In this document: positions 1 through 6,530 of the stretch, one piece after another
Numbering within the stretch: the first letter of the stretch is position 1
How the letters are laid out: each line of letters opens with the position of its first letter
NCBI GenBank assembly: GCA_910585935.1
Contig: CAJUHN010000145.1
Span: forward strand, 1 to 9,802
DNA length: 9,802 nucleotides
Direction of reading: 5' to 3'
Source: an uncultured Lachnospiraceae bacterium
Lineage (GTDB): Bacteria; Bacillota; Clostridia; Lachnospirales; Lachnospiraceae
Notes under the pieces: generated by a model
Seen by the model: only the letters and a program-made list of their open reading frames with translations
Databases searched by the model: none
Told to the model about the DNA's origin: nothing
Position numbers and translations under genes: made by a program

Positions 1-75
1 TGCGAATTTAGTACCGCTACGTCTGGAACGGAGCGAAAGCGCGGCTTCGCTGGAACACTTCCTTGCCGTAGCGCC
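1..75 (+). repeat. Structured intergenic element, copy A (5' part missing)
   Basis: This is the 3' half of the repeat family found complete at 3332-3482, 3752-3897 and 8564-8710; the 5' half lies outside the window. It contains the invariant GAATTTAGT (4-12), the block ACGTCTGGAACGGAGCG (19-35), a GAAA tetraloop of GNRA type closed by GC/GC (33-40), the GGCTTC strand of the inner helix (43-48) and the 3' outer arm from about 51 to 75. The arm, read on the opposite strand, aligns without gaps over 17 nt to the arms of copies C, D and E, so it is related but not identical to them. Its 5' partner arm cannot be seen. A short T run (ATTTTTG, 78-84) follows the arm, but there is not enough to call a terminator. 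Confidence 0.85.
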
Positions 76-353
76 CCATTTTTGACTTTCCAGTAAATAA
101 AACAATAATATTGCTTTTATTTCCATGAACTATTGAGCCAAATAAATATATAGGAATTTGATTTATCGTGAATAATACAGCATAAAATGTTTCTTTTAAA
201 ATATAGAAATAGGCTATCTTTTATTAATAGTTTTAGTATAGCAAATTTTTTATTTATTTTATATCCCTTATATTATAATTATAGCTTGATTATCATGTGA
301 ATTTGTGCTATTTGTAAAATAAATAAAAATAGAAAAGGAAGAAAAGTTAGAAG
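76..353. other. AT-rich intergenic stretch before the pseudouridine synthase gene
   Basis: No open reading frame, RNA gene or clear repeat was found here. A TATAAT hexamer at 274-279 would suit a promoter for the gene starting at 354, but no recognisable TTGACA-like box lies 16-18 nt upstream, so no promoter is called. A ribosome binding site for that gene, AAAGGAAG, is at 334-341, about 12 nt before the ATG. Confidence 0.5.
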
Positions 354-1046
354 ATGGAGATAGTTATATTATATGAAGATGCCGATATATTAGTATGTGA
401 GAAGCCAGCAGGAATCGCTTCTCAGGGTACACATACACTTAGAATAGATTTATCAGATTTATTAAAAAGTCATATTCAAAAAAAAGAAGGTATAAGAAAT
501 CCATATTTAGGAATAGTGCATAGACTCGATCAGCCAGTAGGAGGAGTGATGGTTTATGCGAAAACAAAACAGGCAGCAGGAGAGTTGAGCAGACAGATTA
601 GTGCTCAGCAGATGAAGAAAACATATTATGCTGTATTGACTAAAAAACCAGAAGAATCAGGAGTTTTAGTGGATTATATTTGGAAAGATGGAAGGACAAA
701 TATGTCATTTGTGGCAGAAGAAAAAGAGAAAGCAAAAAAGGAAGCGAAAAAGGCAGAGTTGTCTTATAAAATTTTGCGTTCTATAAAAAAGGATTCAGAA
801 GAATTATGGTTAGTAGAGGTAAATTTAAAAACAGGTCGTCATCACCAAATACGAGTACAATTCGCACACTTTGGCTGTCCTTTGTGGGGAGATAATAAAT
901 ATAATCCCCAAATAGATATACAAGTTCAAAAGGATTTAGGGTTGTTTGCCTATCAGTTGGAATTTAAACATCCTAAGACAAAGAAGAATTGTTGCTACCA
1001 AGTGCAGCCAAAGAGTGGAATTTTTTCTTGTTTTTTTGAAAAATAG
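354..1046 (+). CDS. RluA-family RNA pseudouridine synthase
   Basis: This 230-residue cytoplasmic enzyme is predicted to isomerise uridine to pseudouridine in rRNA or tRNA. The family signature is visible: residues 55-71 read VHRLDQPVGGVMVYAKT, which holds the HRLD motif with the catalytic aspartate at D59. The N-terminal YEDADILVCEKPAG (7-20) and the C-terminal LKTGRHHQIRVQFAHFGCPLWGD are the usual RluA-family core segments. There is no N-terminal S4 RNA-binding domain, which fits the short single-domain members common in Clostridia. The target nucleotide cannot be read from sequence, so no rluA, rluC or rluD symbol is given. The ATG is preceded by AAAGGAAG about 12 nt upstream. The next gene begins 99 nt downstream behind its own candidate promoter, so this gene is probably a separate unit. 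Confidence 0.93.
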   Translation: MEIVILYEDADILVCEKPAGIASQGTHTLRIDLSDLLKSHIQKKEGIRNPYLGIVHRLDQPVGGVMVYAKTKQAAGELSRQISAQQMKKTYYAVLTKKPEESGVLVDYIWKDGRTNMSFVAEEKEKAKKEAKKAELSYKILRSIKKDSEELWLVEVNLKTGRHHQIRVQFAHFGCPLWGDNKYNPQIDIQVQKDLGLFAYQLEFKHPKTKKNCCYQVQPKSGIFSCFFEK

Positions 1047-1074
1047 TTGCTTTTGAAAAAAGATCTGATAAAAT
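1047..1074 (+). promoter_or_regulatory. Candidate promoter for the HD-GYP gene
   Basis: TTGCTT (1047-1052) is followed after 16 nt by TAAAAT (1069-1074). A TG at 1066-1067 makes an extended -10 (TGATAAAAT). It starts right after the pseudouridine synthase stop codon and about 72 nt before the HD-GYP start codon. It is seen by eye only and matches a vegetative sigma-A type promoter. Confidence 0.5.
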
Positions 1075-1145
1075 AGGACTAAAGTTATATAATTTTTTAA
1101 CGGTTACTTTAGGAAATATTTCTTAAATGCATTGGAGGGAAAAAG

Positions 1146-2216
1146 ATGCGCTATTTTGGAATAGATCGGATAAGAGAGGGCATGAAATTAGGAGGAACTT
1201 TATATACAGCGACAGGAGAAATATTATTGCGATATGGAACAGAGTTAACAGATGAATATATTAAAAGAATACAAGAGTTATCATTTAAGGGAATTTATGT
1301 AGAAGACAGCGAATCAAGAGAAATTGTAATCCCTAGTATTATCACAGAGGATTTAAAGTTAGAAACAGCCAGAGTGTTGAAAGGTATTTATACATTAGAT
1401 GAAAAGCGGTTCAAAACATTAGAAATGGCGAGTTATGTCAGCAAAATAAAAAAATGTGTAGAAAGTATTGTACAACAAGTGTTATTTGATGACCGACAGG
1501 TGATAAATTTATTAGATGTGAAGACATATGATGATGTGATATATTTTCATTGTATTAATGTAGCGATTCTTTCTATTGCTATGGCAGAAACATTGAAATA
1601 TAATATGAAAGAGATAGAGGAAATTGCTCTGGCAGCTATTTTACATGATATAGGAAAACGCTTTTTGCCAAAAGAATTAGTTTTTAAAACAGAAAAGTAT
1701 ACAACAGAAGAATGGAAAGAATATCAGAGTCATAGCAAAAAAGGATACGAATTTTTAAAGGATTATGTGAATATGTCTTCTCTTGCCTATATTGCAGTTT
1801 TACAACATCATGAAAAATATGATGGAAGTGGATATCCAGATGGTAGAAAACAAGATGATATTAATAAATATGCGAAGATAATTTCCATCGCCAATGATTA
1901 TGATAAGATGTTATCCCAAAAAGATCAACATCCTGCTTCACAGCCAGCAAAAGCGTATCAGTTCATTATCCGTAATACAAATACTTTTTATGATCCAGAA
2001 GTAGTTCGTGCTTTTGCAACAAATGTAGCACTTTATCCTGTAGGAGTGACTGTAAAATTAAATGATGGAAAGACAGCGATTGTGGCAAAAAATTATAGAG
2101 GAAATCCTCTTCGTCCGTTAGTCAGAATAGTTGAACCAAAAAGTCTGAAACATTTTTTAGATTTAAAAGAAAGCCCAGATGCGAAAAATATCGCGATCAC
2201 AGGTGTAGATCTGTAA
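1146..2216 (+). CDS. HD-GYP domain protein, probable cyclic-di-GMP phosphodiesterase
   Basis: This 356-residue protein is predicted to hydrolyse the second messenger c-di-GMP. Residues 1-110 form an N-terminal region of the kind found in stand-alone HD-GYP proteins, with no receiver domain. The catalytic domain spans about 120-300. It shows H135 in YFHCINVA, the HD pair at H167-D168 in HDIGK, H196 in SHSKKGYEFL, the double histidine at 221-222 in HHEKYDGSGYP with the GYP triad at 229-231, and D251 in ANDYDKM. The metal-ligand set therefore looks complete. The usual HPxxG motif reads HSKKG, a serine-for-proline change that leaves the histidine intact. A C-terminal segment (about 295-331, GVTVKLNDGKTAIV to VRIVEP) is a small all-beta tail seen in many relatives. 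There are no membrane segments. The start follows TTGGAGGG at about 1132-1140. The next gene starts 70 nt downstream and may be co-transcribed. Confidence 0.9.
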   Translation: MRYFGIDRIREGMKLGGTLYTATGEILLRYGTELTDEYIKRIQELSFKGIYVEDSESREIVIPSIITEDLKLETARVLKGIYTLDEKRFKTLEMASYVSKIKKCVESIVQQVLFDDRQVINLLDVKTYDDVIYFHCINVAILSIAMAETLKYNMKEIEEIALAAILHDIGKRFLPKELVFKTEKYTTEEWKEYQSHSKKGYEFLKDYVNMSSLAYIAVLQHHEKYDGSGYPDGRKQDDINKYAKIISIANDYDKMLSQKDQHPASQPAKAYQFIIRNTNTFYDPEVVRAFATNVALYPVGVTVKLNDGKTAIVAKNYRGNPLRPLVRIVEPKSLKHFLDLKESPDAKNIAITGVDL

Positions 2217-2286
2217 ATAACTGTTAGCATAAAATTTTTTCCAAAACAGATACTATTTTCAAAAGAAAAGGAAATGAGGAGAGCTG

Positions 2287-3321
2287 ATGAAAATTTCTGA
2301 TAGAGGAAAAAGAATATGTTATCTCATTGGAATTACAATAGGGGTGTATTTATCATTTCGTTATCTGCTCCCTTTAGTAATTCCTTTTTTCATTGCCTAT
2401 TTGGGAGCGAATTTAATCTCTCCCATCGTAGGCTATATGGAAAAACACTGGAAAGTGAAAAGAGTAGTGGGGACTATCTTAGTCATAGTGGTATTTTTGG
2501 GGATTTTTGGAACATTTAGTATTTGGTTTCTTCAGAAGTTAATGGAACAAGCAGGACGATTTTTTTCTAATTTTTATGTCTATGAAGATGCTATTCGCCA
2601 AAAATTGTGTGATATTTGTTGTGGAATAGAGGAGAAATTTGGATTTCAGCAAAATAGTGTACAGTTTTTTATGACAGATGGAGTTACAAAACTCACTCGT
2701 ATGATAGAAGAAAACGCGATGCCAACAGTAGTATCTAATTCCGTGCCAGCGATGAAGTGGATATGTGAAGCAATCGCATTGATTTTTATTATTATTGTTT
2801 CTATGGTTTTTGTTAGTAGAGATTTAGAAAAAATAAAAGAAAGACAAAAAAAGTTTGTATTTTATAAAGAATTTTCAGAAATTGAAGATAAGCTGGCACA
2901 TGCGGGAGGGGCTTATTTAAAGACGCAATTTATTTTAATGTTGATAACTGCTACAGTTTGCATGATAGGACTCAGTATTTTGAGAAATGGATATGCACTT
3001 TTGATCGGAGCTACGATTGGAGTATTGGATGCTCTGCCACTGATCGGGAGTGGATTGTTTTTTATTCCGTGGATAATCATAAGTTTTTTATTTGGAAATT
3101 GGAAACAGGGAGTGGGGCTGCTTATTATTTATTTGATATGCTATTTTACGAGAGAATTTTTAGAACCTAGATTGATGGGAAAACAAATTGGGATATCGGA
3201 GTTAGAAATGATTATTAGTATGTATATTGGAATAAAGTTGTTTGGTCTGATGGGGGTTTTGCTAGGACCGGTGGGATATTTATTGATAGAAGATATTATG
3301 GTGGTATGTTTGAAGGAATGA
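2287..3321 (+). CDS. ytvI: AI-2E family membrane protein, YtvI-like sporulation protein
   Basis: This 344-residue polytopic membrane protein belongs to the AI-2E transporter (formerly UPF0118/PerM) family. Hydrophobic segments lie at roughly 10-26, 27-48, 59-82, 158-177, 211-231, 235-265, 273-289 and 305-336. A soluble loop covers about 85-155, the family's usual arrangement. Family motifs are LDALPLIGSG (247-256) and EPRLMGKQIG (293-302) followed by ISMYIGIKLFGLMGVLLGP. The last motif set and the length resemble the sporulation integral membrane protein YtvI of spore-forming Firmicutes. The substrate is unknown and the YtvI assignment is by resemblance only; a general AI-2E exporter is the alternative. 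The start is set by GAGGAG (2276-2281), five bases before the ATG. The 65-nt gap from the HD-GYP gene has no clear terminator. Repeat copy B begins ten bases after the stop codon. Confidence 0.78.
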   Translation: MKISDRGKRICYLIGITIGVYLSFRYLLPLVIPFFIAYLGANLISPIVGYMEKHWKVKRVVGTILVIVVFLGIFGTFSIWFLQKLMEQAGRFFSNFYVYEDAIRQKLCDICCGIEEKFGFQQNSVQFFMTDGVTKLTRMIEENAMPTVVSNSVPAMKWICEAIALIFIIIVSMVFVSRDLEKIKERQKKFVFYKEFSEIEDKLAHAGGAYLKTQFILMLITATVCMIGLSILRNGYALLIGATIGVLDALPLIGSGLFFIPWIIISFLFGNWKQGVGLLIIYLICYFTREFLEPRLMGKQIGISELEMIISMYIGIKLFGLMGVLLGPVGYLLIEDIMVVCLKE

Positions 3322-3331
3322 GAGCGAAAGG

Positions 3332-3482
3332 GTAACGCTTTCTAGATACTATCCCTTGTAAGACGCGCTCTCGCTCCGTTCCAGACGTAGTGGTACTAAA
3401 TTCGCGAACCCTTGTGGGTTTGCTCATTAAGTGCCAACGTCTTCCAAGGGTCTTTCAAGGGATAGTATCTAGAAAGCGTTAC
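3332..3482 (-). repeat. Structured intergenic element, copy B (complete, most divergent)
   Basis: This complete 151-bp copy lies on the minus strand just after the ytvI stop codon. Its outer arms, 3332-3358 and 3456-3482, are perfect reverse complements over 27 bp. Between them, read on the minus strand, are the family's core blocks: CCCTTGGAAGACGT, CTTAATGAGC, a hairpin of AACCC/GGGTT around ACAA, GAATTTAGT, ACGTCTGGAACGGAGCG and a GAGA tetraloop of GNRA type. The inner helix is AAGAC/GTCTT instead of GAAGCC/GGCTTC (copy C) or GAAACC/GGTTTC (copy D), a compensated change. The outer arm is largely different from those of the other copies. On the plus strand two further G.U pairs could extend the stem outward (3330-3331 with 3483-3484). 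Confidence 0.9.
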
Positions 3483-3751
3483 TTTACAGTCGGTGGTGTA
3501 GTTACGTTGAAACAAAGCAGCCGATAAACCAGTTTTAGATGTTTTTTAGTACATGGTTGCATAAATAATGAAGAAAAACTATATCGCTAATTAAATTATA
3601 TTTACATGTTTTATTACTATAATATAGAAGTATCAATAAGTTTAGTATTTACTTGCTACGAAAATAGATTTTTATTTTCATATAGGCTGTGATAACCTTT
3701 CATAATTCGTTGAAAATTGATACAATAATATACTAGAATAACGATAACCTA
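3483..3751. other. AT-rich gap between repeat copies B and C
   Basis: No open reading frame of useful length, tRNA or recognisable RNA is seen. A small hairpin, GAAAATA/TATTTTC (about 3659-3679), is present and looks like chance in AT-rich DNA. Several TTGA- and TATACT-like hexamers occur near 3710-3734, but their spacing (11-13 nt) is wrong for a promoter. The stretch separates two oppositely oriented repeat copies. Confidence 0.5.
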
Positions 3752-3897
3752 GCGAAGACAAGGAATAGTTCCAAAAGAAGCCCCTTGGAAGACGTTGGTA
3801 CTTAATGAGCAGTCCTGTAAAGGGCTGCGAATTTAGTATCCATTACGTCTGGAACGGAGCGGGAGCGCGGCTTCGTTGGAATATTCCTTGTCTTCGC
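3752..3897 (+). repeat. Structured intergenic element, copy C (complete)
   Basis: This complete 146-bp copy serves as the reference for the fold. Paired segments seen by eye are: outer stem 3752-3767/3882-3897 (16 perfect pairs) continued by 3769-3773/3877-3881; inner helix 3777-3782/3869-3874 (GAAGCC/GGCTTC); core helix 3790-3795/3845-3850 (AGACGT/ACGTCT); helix 3796-3798/3840-3842 (TGG/CCA) with 3799-3802/3835-3838 (TACT/AGTA); and terminal hairpin 3809-3815/3822-3828. A short hairpin ends in the tetraloop GGGA at 3861-3864. A symmetric purine-rich internal loop containing GGAA on both strands (3787-3790 and 3851-3854) lies between the inner and core helices. Unpaired CTTAATGA and GAATTT flank the terminal hairpin and are invariant. 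I do not recognise the family. Confidence 0.92.
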
Positions 3898-3943
3898 GGA
3901 ATTTTGGTTAAAATGTGAACAACAATGAGTTTTTAAAAGGGTA

Positions 3944-3972
3944 TTGACAAATGATTTGTTCTGGAATATGAT
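3944..3972 (+). promoter_or_regulatory. Promoter of the proS T-box transcript
   Basis: A perfect -35 TTGACA (3944-3949) is followed after 17 nt by TATGAT (3967-3972), a near-consensus sigma-A promoter. Transcription should start near 3979-3980, just before the T-box leader. The -35 box begins 46 nt after the 3' end of repeat copy C. Confidence 0.88.
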
Positions 3973-3978
3973 AAAAAA

Positions 3979-4202
3979 AGAATAGCGATGAAAAGGGATA
4001 GTATACATAGTTTTCTGTTTTCAGAGAAGGAATTGTTTGATGCGAGATTCCAACAGGGAAGATGTAGAACCTGCCTTGGAGCTCCGTATGAAAATGCGGC
4101 GTATCTGGCGTTAACAGAGAATGAGTGAATGATTTCGATCATTAAATAGGGTGGTACCGCCGATGTCTTCGGTCCCTTGGTAGGGATTAGAGGGCTTTTT
4201 TT
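3979..4202 (+). promoter_or_regulatory. T-box riboswitch leader of proS
   Basis: This untranslated leader senses uncharged tRNA-Pro and permits proS transcription when proline charging is low. The T-box sequence AGGGTGGTACCGC is at 4148-4160. Its TGGT (4152-4155) is complementary to an ACCA 3' end, which fits an A discriminator as in tRNA-Pro. The Stem I start (GCGATGAAAAGGGATAGTA, about 3986-4004) has the usual GAUGA-type and AGTA segments. The likely specifier codon is CCT at 4070-4072, preceded by GAA as is common, though this is my reading and not a modelled fold. AGGG (4148-4151) can pair with CCCT (4174-4177) to form the antiterminator; the same CCCT is needed by the terminator hairpin, giving the switch. 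The placement directly before proS supports the proline assignment. Confidence 0.92.
4167..4202 (+). terminator. T-box attenuator terminator
   Basis: CTTC plus GGTCCCT (4167-4177) pairs with AGGGATT plus GAGG (4182-4193, one bulged A) around the loop TGGT. GC and seven Ts (4196-4202) follow. It competes with the antiterminator for 4174-4177. Confidence 0.82.
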
Positions 4203-4243
4203 ATGCTTTCTAGTCTGAGAGAAAAAGGAAAAGGAGAAAAAAT

Positions 4244-5677
4244 ATGGCAAAGGAAAAGAAATTAGTAGAAGCGATCACTTCTATGGAAGAAGATTTTGCA
4301 CAGTGGTATACTGATGTGGTAAAAAAGGCAGAATTAATTGATTATTCTAGTGTGAGAGGCTGTATGATCTTGCGTCCGAATGGATATGCGATTTGGGAAA
4401 ATATTCAAAAGGAATTAGACGCGAGATTTAAAGCAACGGGTGTAGAAAATGTTTATATGCCGATGTTTATTCCAGAAAGTTTACTACAAAAGGAAAAGGA
4501 TCATGTGGAAGGTTTTGCTCCAGAAGTCGCATGGGTGACATATGGTGGCGGACAAGAGCTGCCAGAAAGATTATGTGTAAGACCTACCTCAGAAACATTG
4601 TTCTGTGATTTTTATGCAAATATTATTCAATCTTATCGGGATTTACCGAAATTATATAATCAATGGTGTTCTGTTGTGAGATGGGAAAAGACTACTAGAC
4701 CATTTTTGCGTACAACAGAGTTTTTATGGCAGGAAGGACATACTGCTCATGCTACAGCAGAAGAAGCAGAGGAAAGAACAGAGCAGATGCTTCATTTATA
4801 TGCTGATTTTTGTGAGGAAGTGTTAGCGATTCCAATGATTCGAGGGAAGAAGACAGAAAAGGAAAAATTCGCAGGAGCAGCAGCGACTTATACTATAGAG
4901 GCTTTAATGCATGATGGGAAGGCATTACAGGCTGGAACAAGTCATAATTTTGGAGATGGTTTTGCAAGAGCATTTAACATTCAATATTCAGATAAAGATA
5001 ATAAATTGAAATATGTGCATCAGACTTCTTGGGGAATGACTACTCGTTTAATTGGAGCAATTATTATGGTACATGGAGATAATAGTGGATTGGTATTACC
5101 TCCTTTGGTTGCACCAACACAAGTTATGATCATTCCAATCGCACAGCATAAAGAAGGAGTTCTGGAAAAGGCAGAAGAGTTAAGAGGACGTTTGAAGGAC
5201 TTTAGAGTGAAAGTAGATGACAGTGATAAGAGTCCGGGCTGGAAGTTCAGTGAACAAGAGATGCGCGGAATACCTGTAAGAATTGAAATCGGACCAAAAG
5301 ATATAGAAGCGAATCAGGCGATTCTGGTGAGAAGAGATACCGGAGAGAAAATAACAGTTTCTTTAAATGAATTAGAAAGTAAAGTGAAGGAGATTCTTAA
5401 AAATATACAGAAAGAAATGTTAGAAAAGGCTAGAAAACACTTAAATTCTCATATCTATGTAGCGACAAATTATGAAGAGTTTAGGGATATTGTAGCGAAT
5501 AAGTCAGGATTTATAAAAGCGATGTGGTGTGGAGAGGAAGACTGTGAAAATAAAATAAAAGAGGATACAACAGCGACTTCACGTTGTATGCCATTTGAAC
5601 AGGAACAATTAGCAGAAACTTGTGTTTGCTGTGGAAAACCAGCAAAAAAGATGGTATATTGGGGAAAGGCATATTGA
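4244..5677 (+). CDS. proS: Prolyl-tRNA synthetase, archaeal/eukaryotic-type (class II)
   Basis: This 477-residue cytoplasmic enzyme attaches proline to tRNA-Pro. The length and C-terminus mark the short archaeal/eukaryotic-like form, which lacks the editing insertion of the long bacterial enzyme. The catalytic core spans about 20-287. It has RPTSE (113-117), the motif 2 region RWEKTTRPFLRTTEFLWQEG (146-165) and motif 3 within WGMTTRLIGA and HGDNSGLVLPP (263-287). The anticodon-binding domain follows at about 290-400. The C-terminal domain (about 402-477) has a cysteine set at 429, 434, 448 and 460/462/463, as in the zinc-binding tail of this type, and ends in the typical aromatic residue (WGKAY). 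The start is fixed by AAGGAG at 4231-4236. It is expressed alone behind a T-box leader, so proline charging controls it. Nothing appears truncated. Confidence 0.97.
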   Translation: MAKEKKLVEAITSMEEDFAQWYTDVVKKAELIDYSSVRGCMILRPNGYAIWENIQKELDARFKATGVENVYMPMFIPESLLQKEKDHVEGFAPEVAWVTYGGGQELPERLCVRPTSETLFCDFYANIIQSYRDLPKLYNQWCSVVRWEKTTRPFLRTTEFLWQEGHTAHATAEEAEERTEQMLHLYADFCEEVLAIPMIRGKKTEKEKFAGAAATYTIEALMHDGKALQAGTSHNFGDGFARAFNIQYSDKDNKLKYVHQTSWGMTTRLIGAIIMVHGDNSGLVLPPLVAPTQVMIIPIAQHKEGVLEKAEELRGRLKDFRVKVDDSDKSPGWKFSEQEMRGIPVRIEIGPKDIEANQAILVRRDTGEKITVSLNELESKVKEILKNIQKEMLEKARKHLNSHIYVATNYEEFRDIVANKSGFIKAMWCGEEDCENKIKEDTTATSRCMPFEQEQLAETCVCCGKPAKKMVYWGKAY

Positions 5678-5696
5678 TAAAATAAGTTGTGAAGAG

Positions 5697-5795
5697 AACT
5701 GTCACATGAAATATTTTGTTTATAGGCTTATATGGTTAAATTGTATTTTTGTGAAATTTAATATAATTTAGACAAGATAGTTTCATGTGACAGTT
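5697..5795. repeat. Inverted repeat with 15-bp perfect arms between convergent genes
   Basis: Arms 5697-5711 (AACTGTCACATGAAA) and 5781-5795 are exact reverse complements, separated by 69 nt. The AT-rich interior can form a second, nested stem: TTAAATT (5736-5742) with AATTTAA (5755-5761), extended by TTATA/TATAA across a small bulge. It occupies the gap between the ends of proS and the dehydrogenase gene. It could be a bidirectional transcription stop, but the loop is long for that, and a small palindromic mobile-element remnant is equally possible. It shares no sequence with repeat copies A-E. A 10-bp direct repeat ATGGTTAAAT occurs at 5732-5741 and 5800-5809. Confidence 0.8.
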
Positions 5796-5810
5796 TTGAA
5801 TGGTTAAATC

Positions 5811-6509
5811 TTATTTTTTTCTGATTTGGTGGCGTTGAGGCTTTATCGTTAATTCACTGATGAGTATGCCTTCCCTCTGTTTTAAAGCCATTTGTAAAGC
5901 ATGAGCGACTTCTTCTGGATAGAGATAAGTATCTTCTGTTTCTCCCTCCATGAAGTTAGCATTTTTATAAAAATCGGATTGGGTCATATCAGGATGAATG
6001 GTAATCACTCTCACTCCATATTTGCGAATCTCATCAAAAAGGCTCATATGGAAATTGGTAAGACCAGCTTTTGTAGCGCCATAAGCACAGCCGTGTGTAT
6101 TACTCTTTTGTGCTGTGACAGAAGAAATCGCTACGATTGTTCCCTTTACTTTTTTAAGGTGTCTTAATAATAGATTGGAGAGAAGCATAGGGACTTCTAA
6201 ATTAACAGTGATCATTTCATGAATTTTCTTTGGATTTAATTCTTCATGTGGACCAAAGTATCCGACACCAGCACTGTGAATGAAATGAGTGAAGGAAACC
6301 ATTTTTGTCAATTCTTTTATGATATTGGATAAATTTTTTGTATCTAATAAATCGCATGTGATCGAATGAAAATTTTCTCTGGCGCAAATATCTGGAATTT
6401 TAGAAAAATCCCGACCGATTCCATAAACACAGAATCCATCGTTTAAAAGCATATTGCAAATAGCTTTTCCTATTCCAGAGGTTGCTCCTGTTAATAATGC
6501 AATATTCAT
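5811..6509 (-). CDS. Short-chain dehydrogenase/reductase (SDR)
   Basis: This 232-residue classical SDR is predicted to be a cytoplasmic NAD(P)-dependent oxidoreductase with a single Rossmann fold. Visible motifs are the cofactor-binding TGATSGIG (7-14), HSAG (78-81, matching the usual NNAG), N103 in TVNLEVP, the catalytic serine in AISSV (129-130) and the YxxxK pair Y143/K147 in YGATKAG. Arg33 after the second strand (IGRDF) would suit NADP binding. The full catalytic tetrad is present, but the substrate cannot be inferred. AAAGGA six bases before the ATG (6516-6521 on the complement) supports the start. Only 21 nt separate it from the spore photoproduct lyase stop codon, so it is probably the last gene of the three-gene operon. 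A role tied to the lyase is not evident from sequence. Confidence 0.9.
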   Translation of the reverse strand: MNIALLTGATSGIGKAICNMLLNDGFCVYGIGRDFSKIPDICARENFHSITCDLLDTKNLSNIIKELTKMVSFTHFIHSAGVGYFGPHEELNPKKIHEMITVNLEVPMLLSNLLLRHLKKVKGTIVAISSVTAQKSNTHGCAYGATKAGLTNFHMSLFDEIRKYGVRVITIHPDMTQSDFYKNANFMEGETEDTYLYPEEVAHALQMALKQREGILISELTIKPQRHQIRKK

Positions 6510-6530
6510 TTTTTTTCCTTTCTAAAACTA

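Noticed and set aside
274..279. Promoter for the pseudouridine synthase gene
   Set aside because: A TATAAT hexamer exists but no plausible -35 box is at 16-18 nt, and such hexamers are common in DNA this AT-rich.
3332..3897. Integron attC sites (folded recombination sites with variable arms)
   Set aside because: attC sites conserve the arm ends (GTTRRRY-type core sites) and vary in the middle; here the middle is conserved and the arms vary. No integrase or gene cassettes are present.
3332..3897. CRISPR array
   Set aside because: The copies are about 150 bp, kilobases apart apart from B and C, in mixed orientation, with no regular spacers and no cas genes.
3752..3897. Small self-cleaving ribozyme such as hammerhead
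   Set aside because: No CTGATGA plus GAAA hammerhead core was found. The invariant blocks do not match any ribozyme core I can recall, so no ribozyme call is made.
3752..3897. Group II intron remnant or retron RNA
   Set aside because: The GNRA-capped short hairpin alone is not domain V, no reverse transcriptase is present, and five dispersed copies with self-complementary ends do not fit a retron operon.
3802..4250. Minus-strand reading frames across repeat copy C, the T-box leader and the proS start
   Set aside because: They overlap well-supported non-coding structures, show no recognisable protein pattern, and have low-complexity Phe/Ser-rich translations.
5741..5767. Promoter TTGTAT to TATAAT inside the palindrome between proS and the dehydrogenase gene
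   Set aside because: Spacing is only 15 nt, the -35 box is weak, and a rightward promoter there would only read antisense into the dehydrogenase gene.
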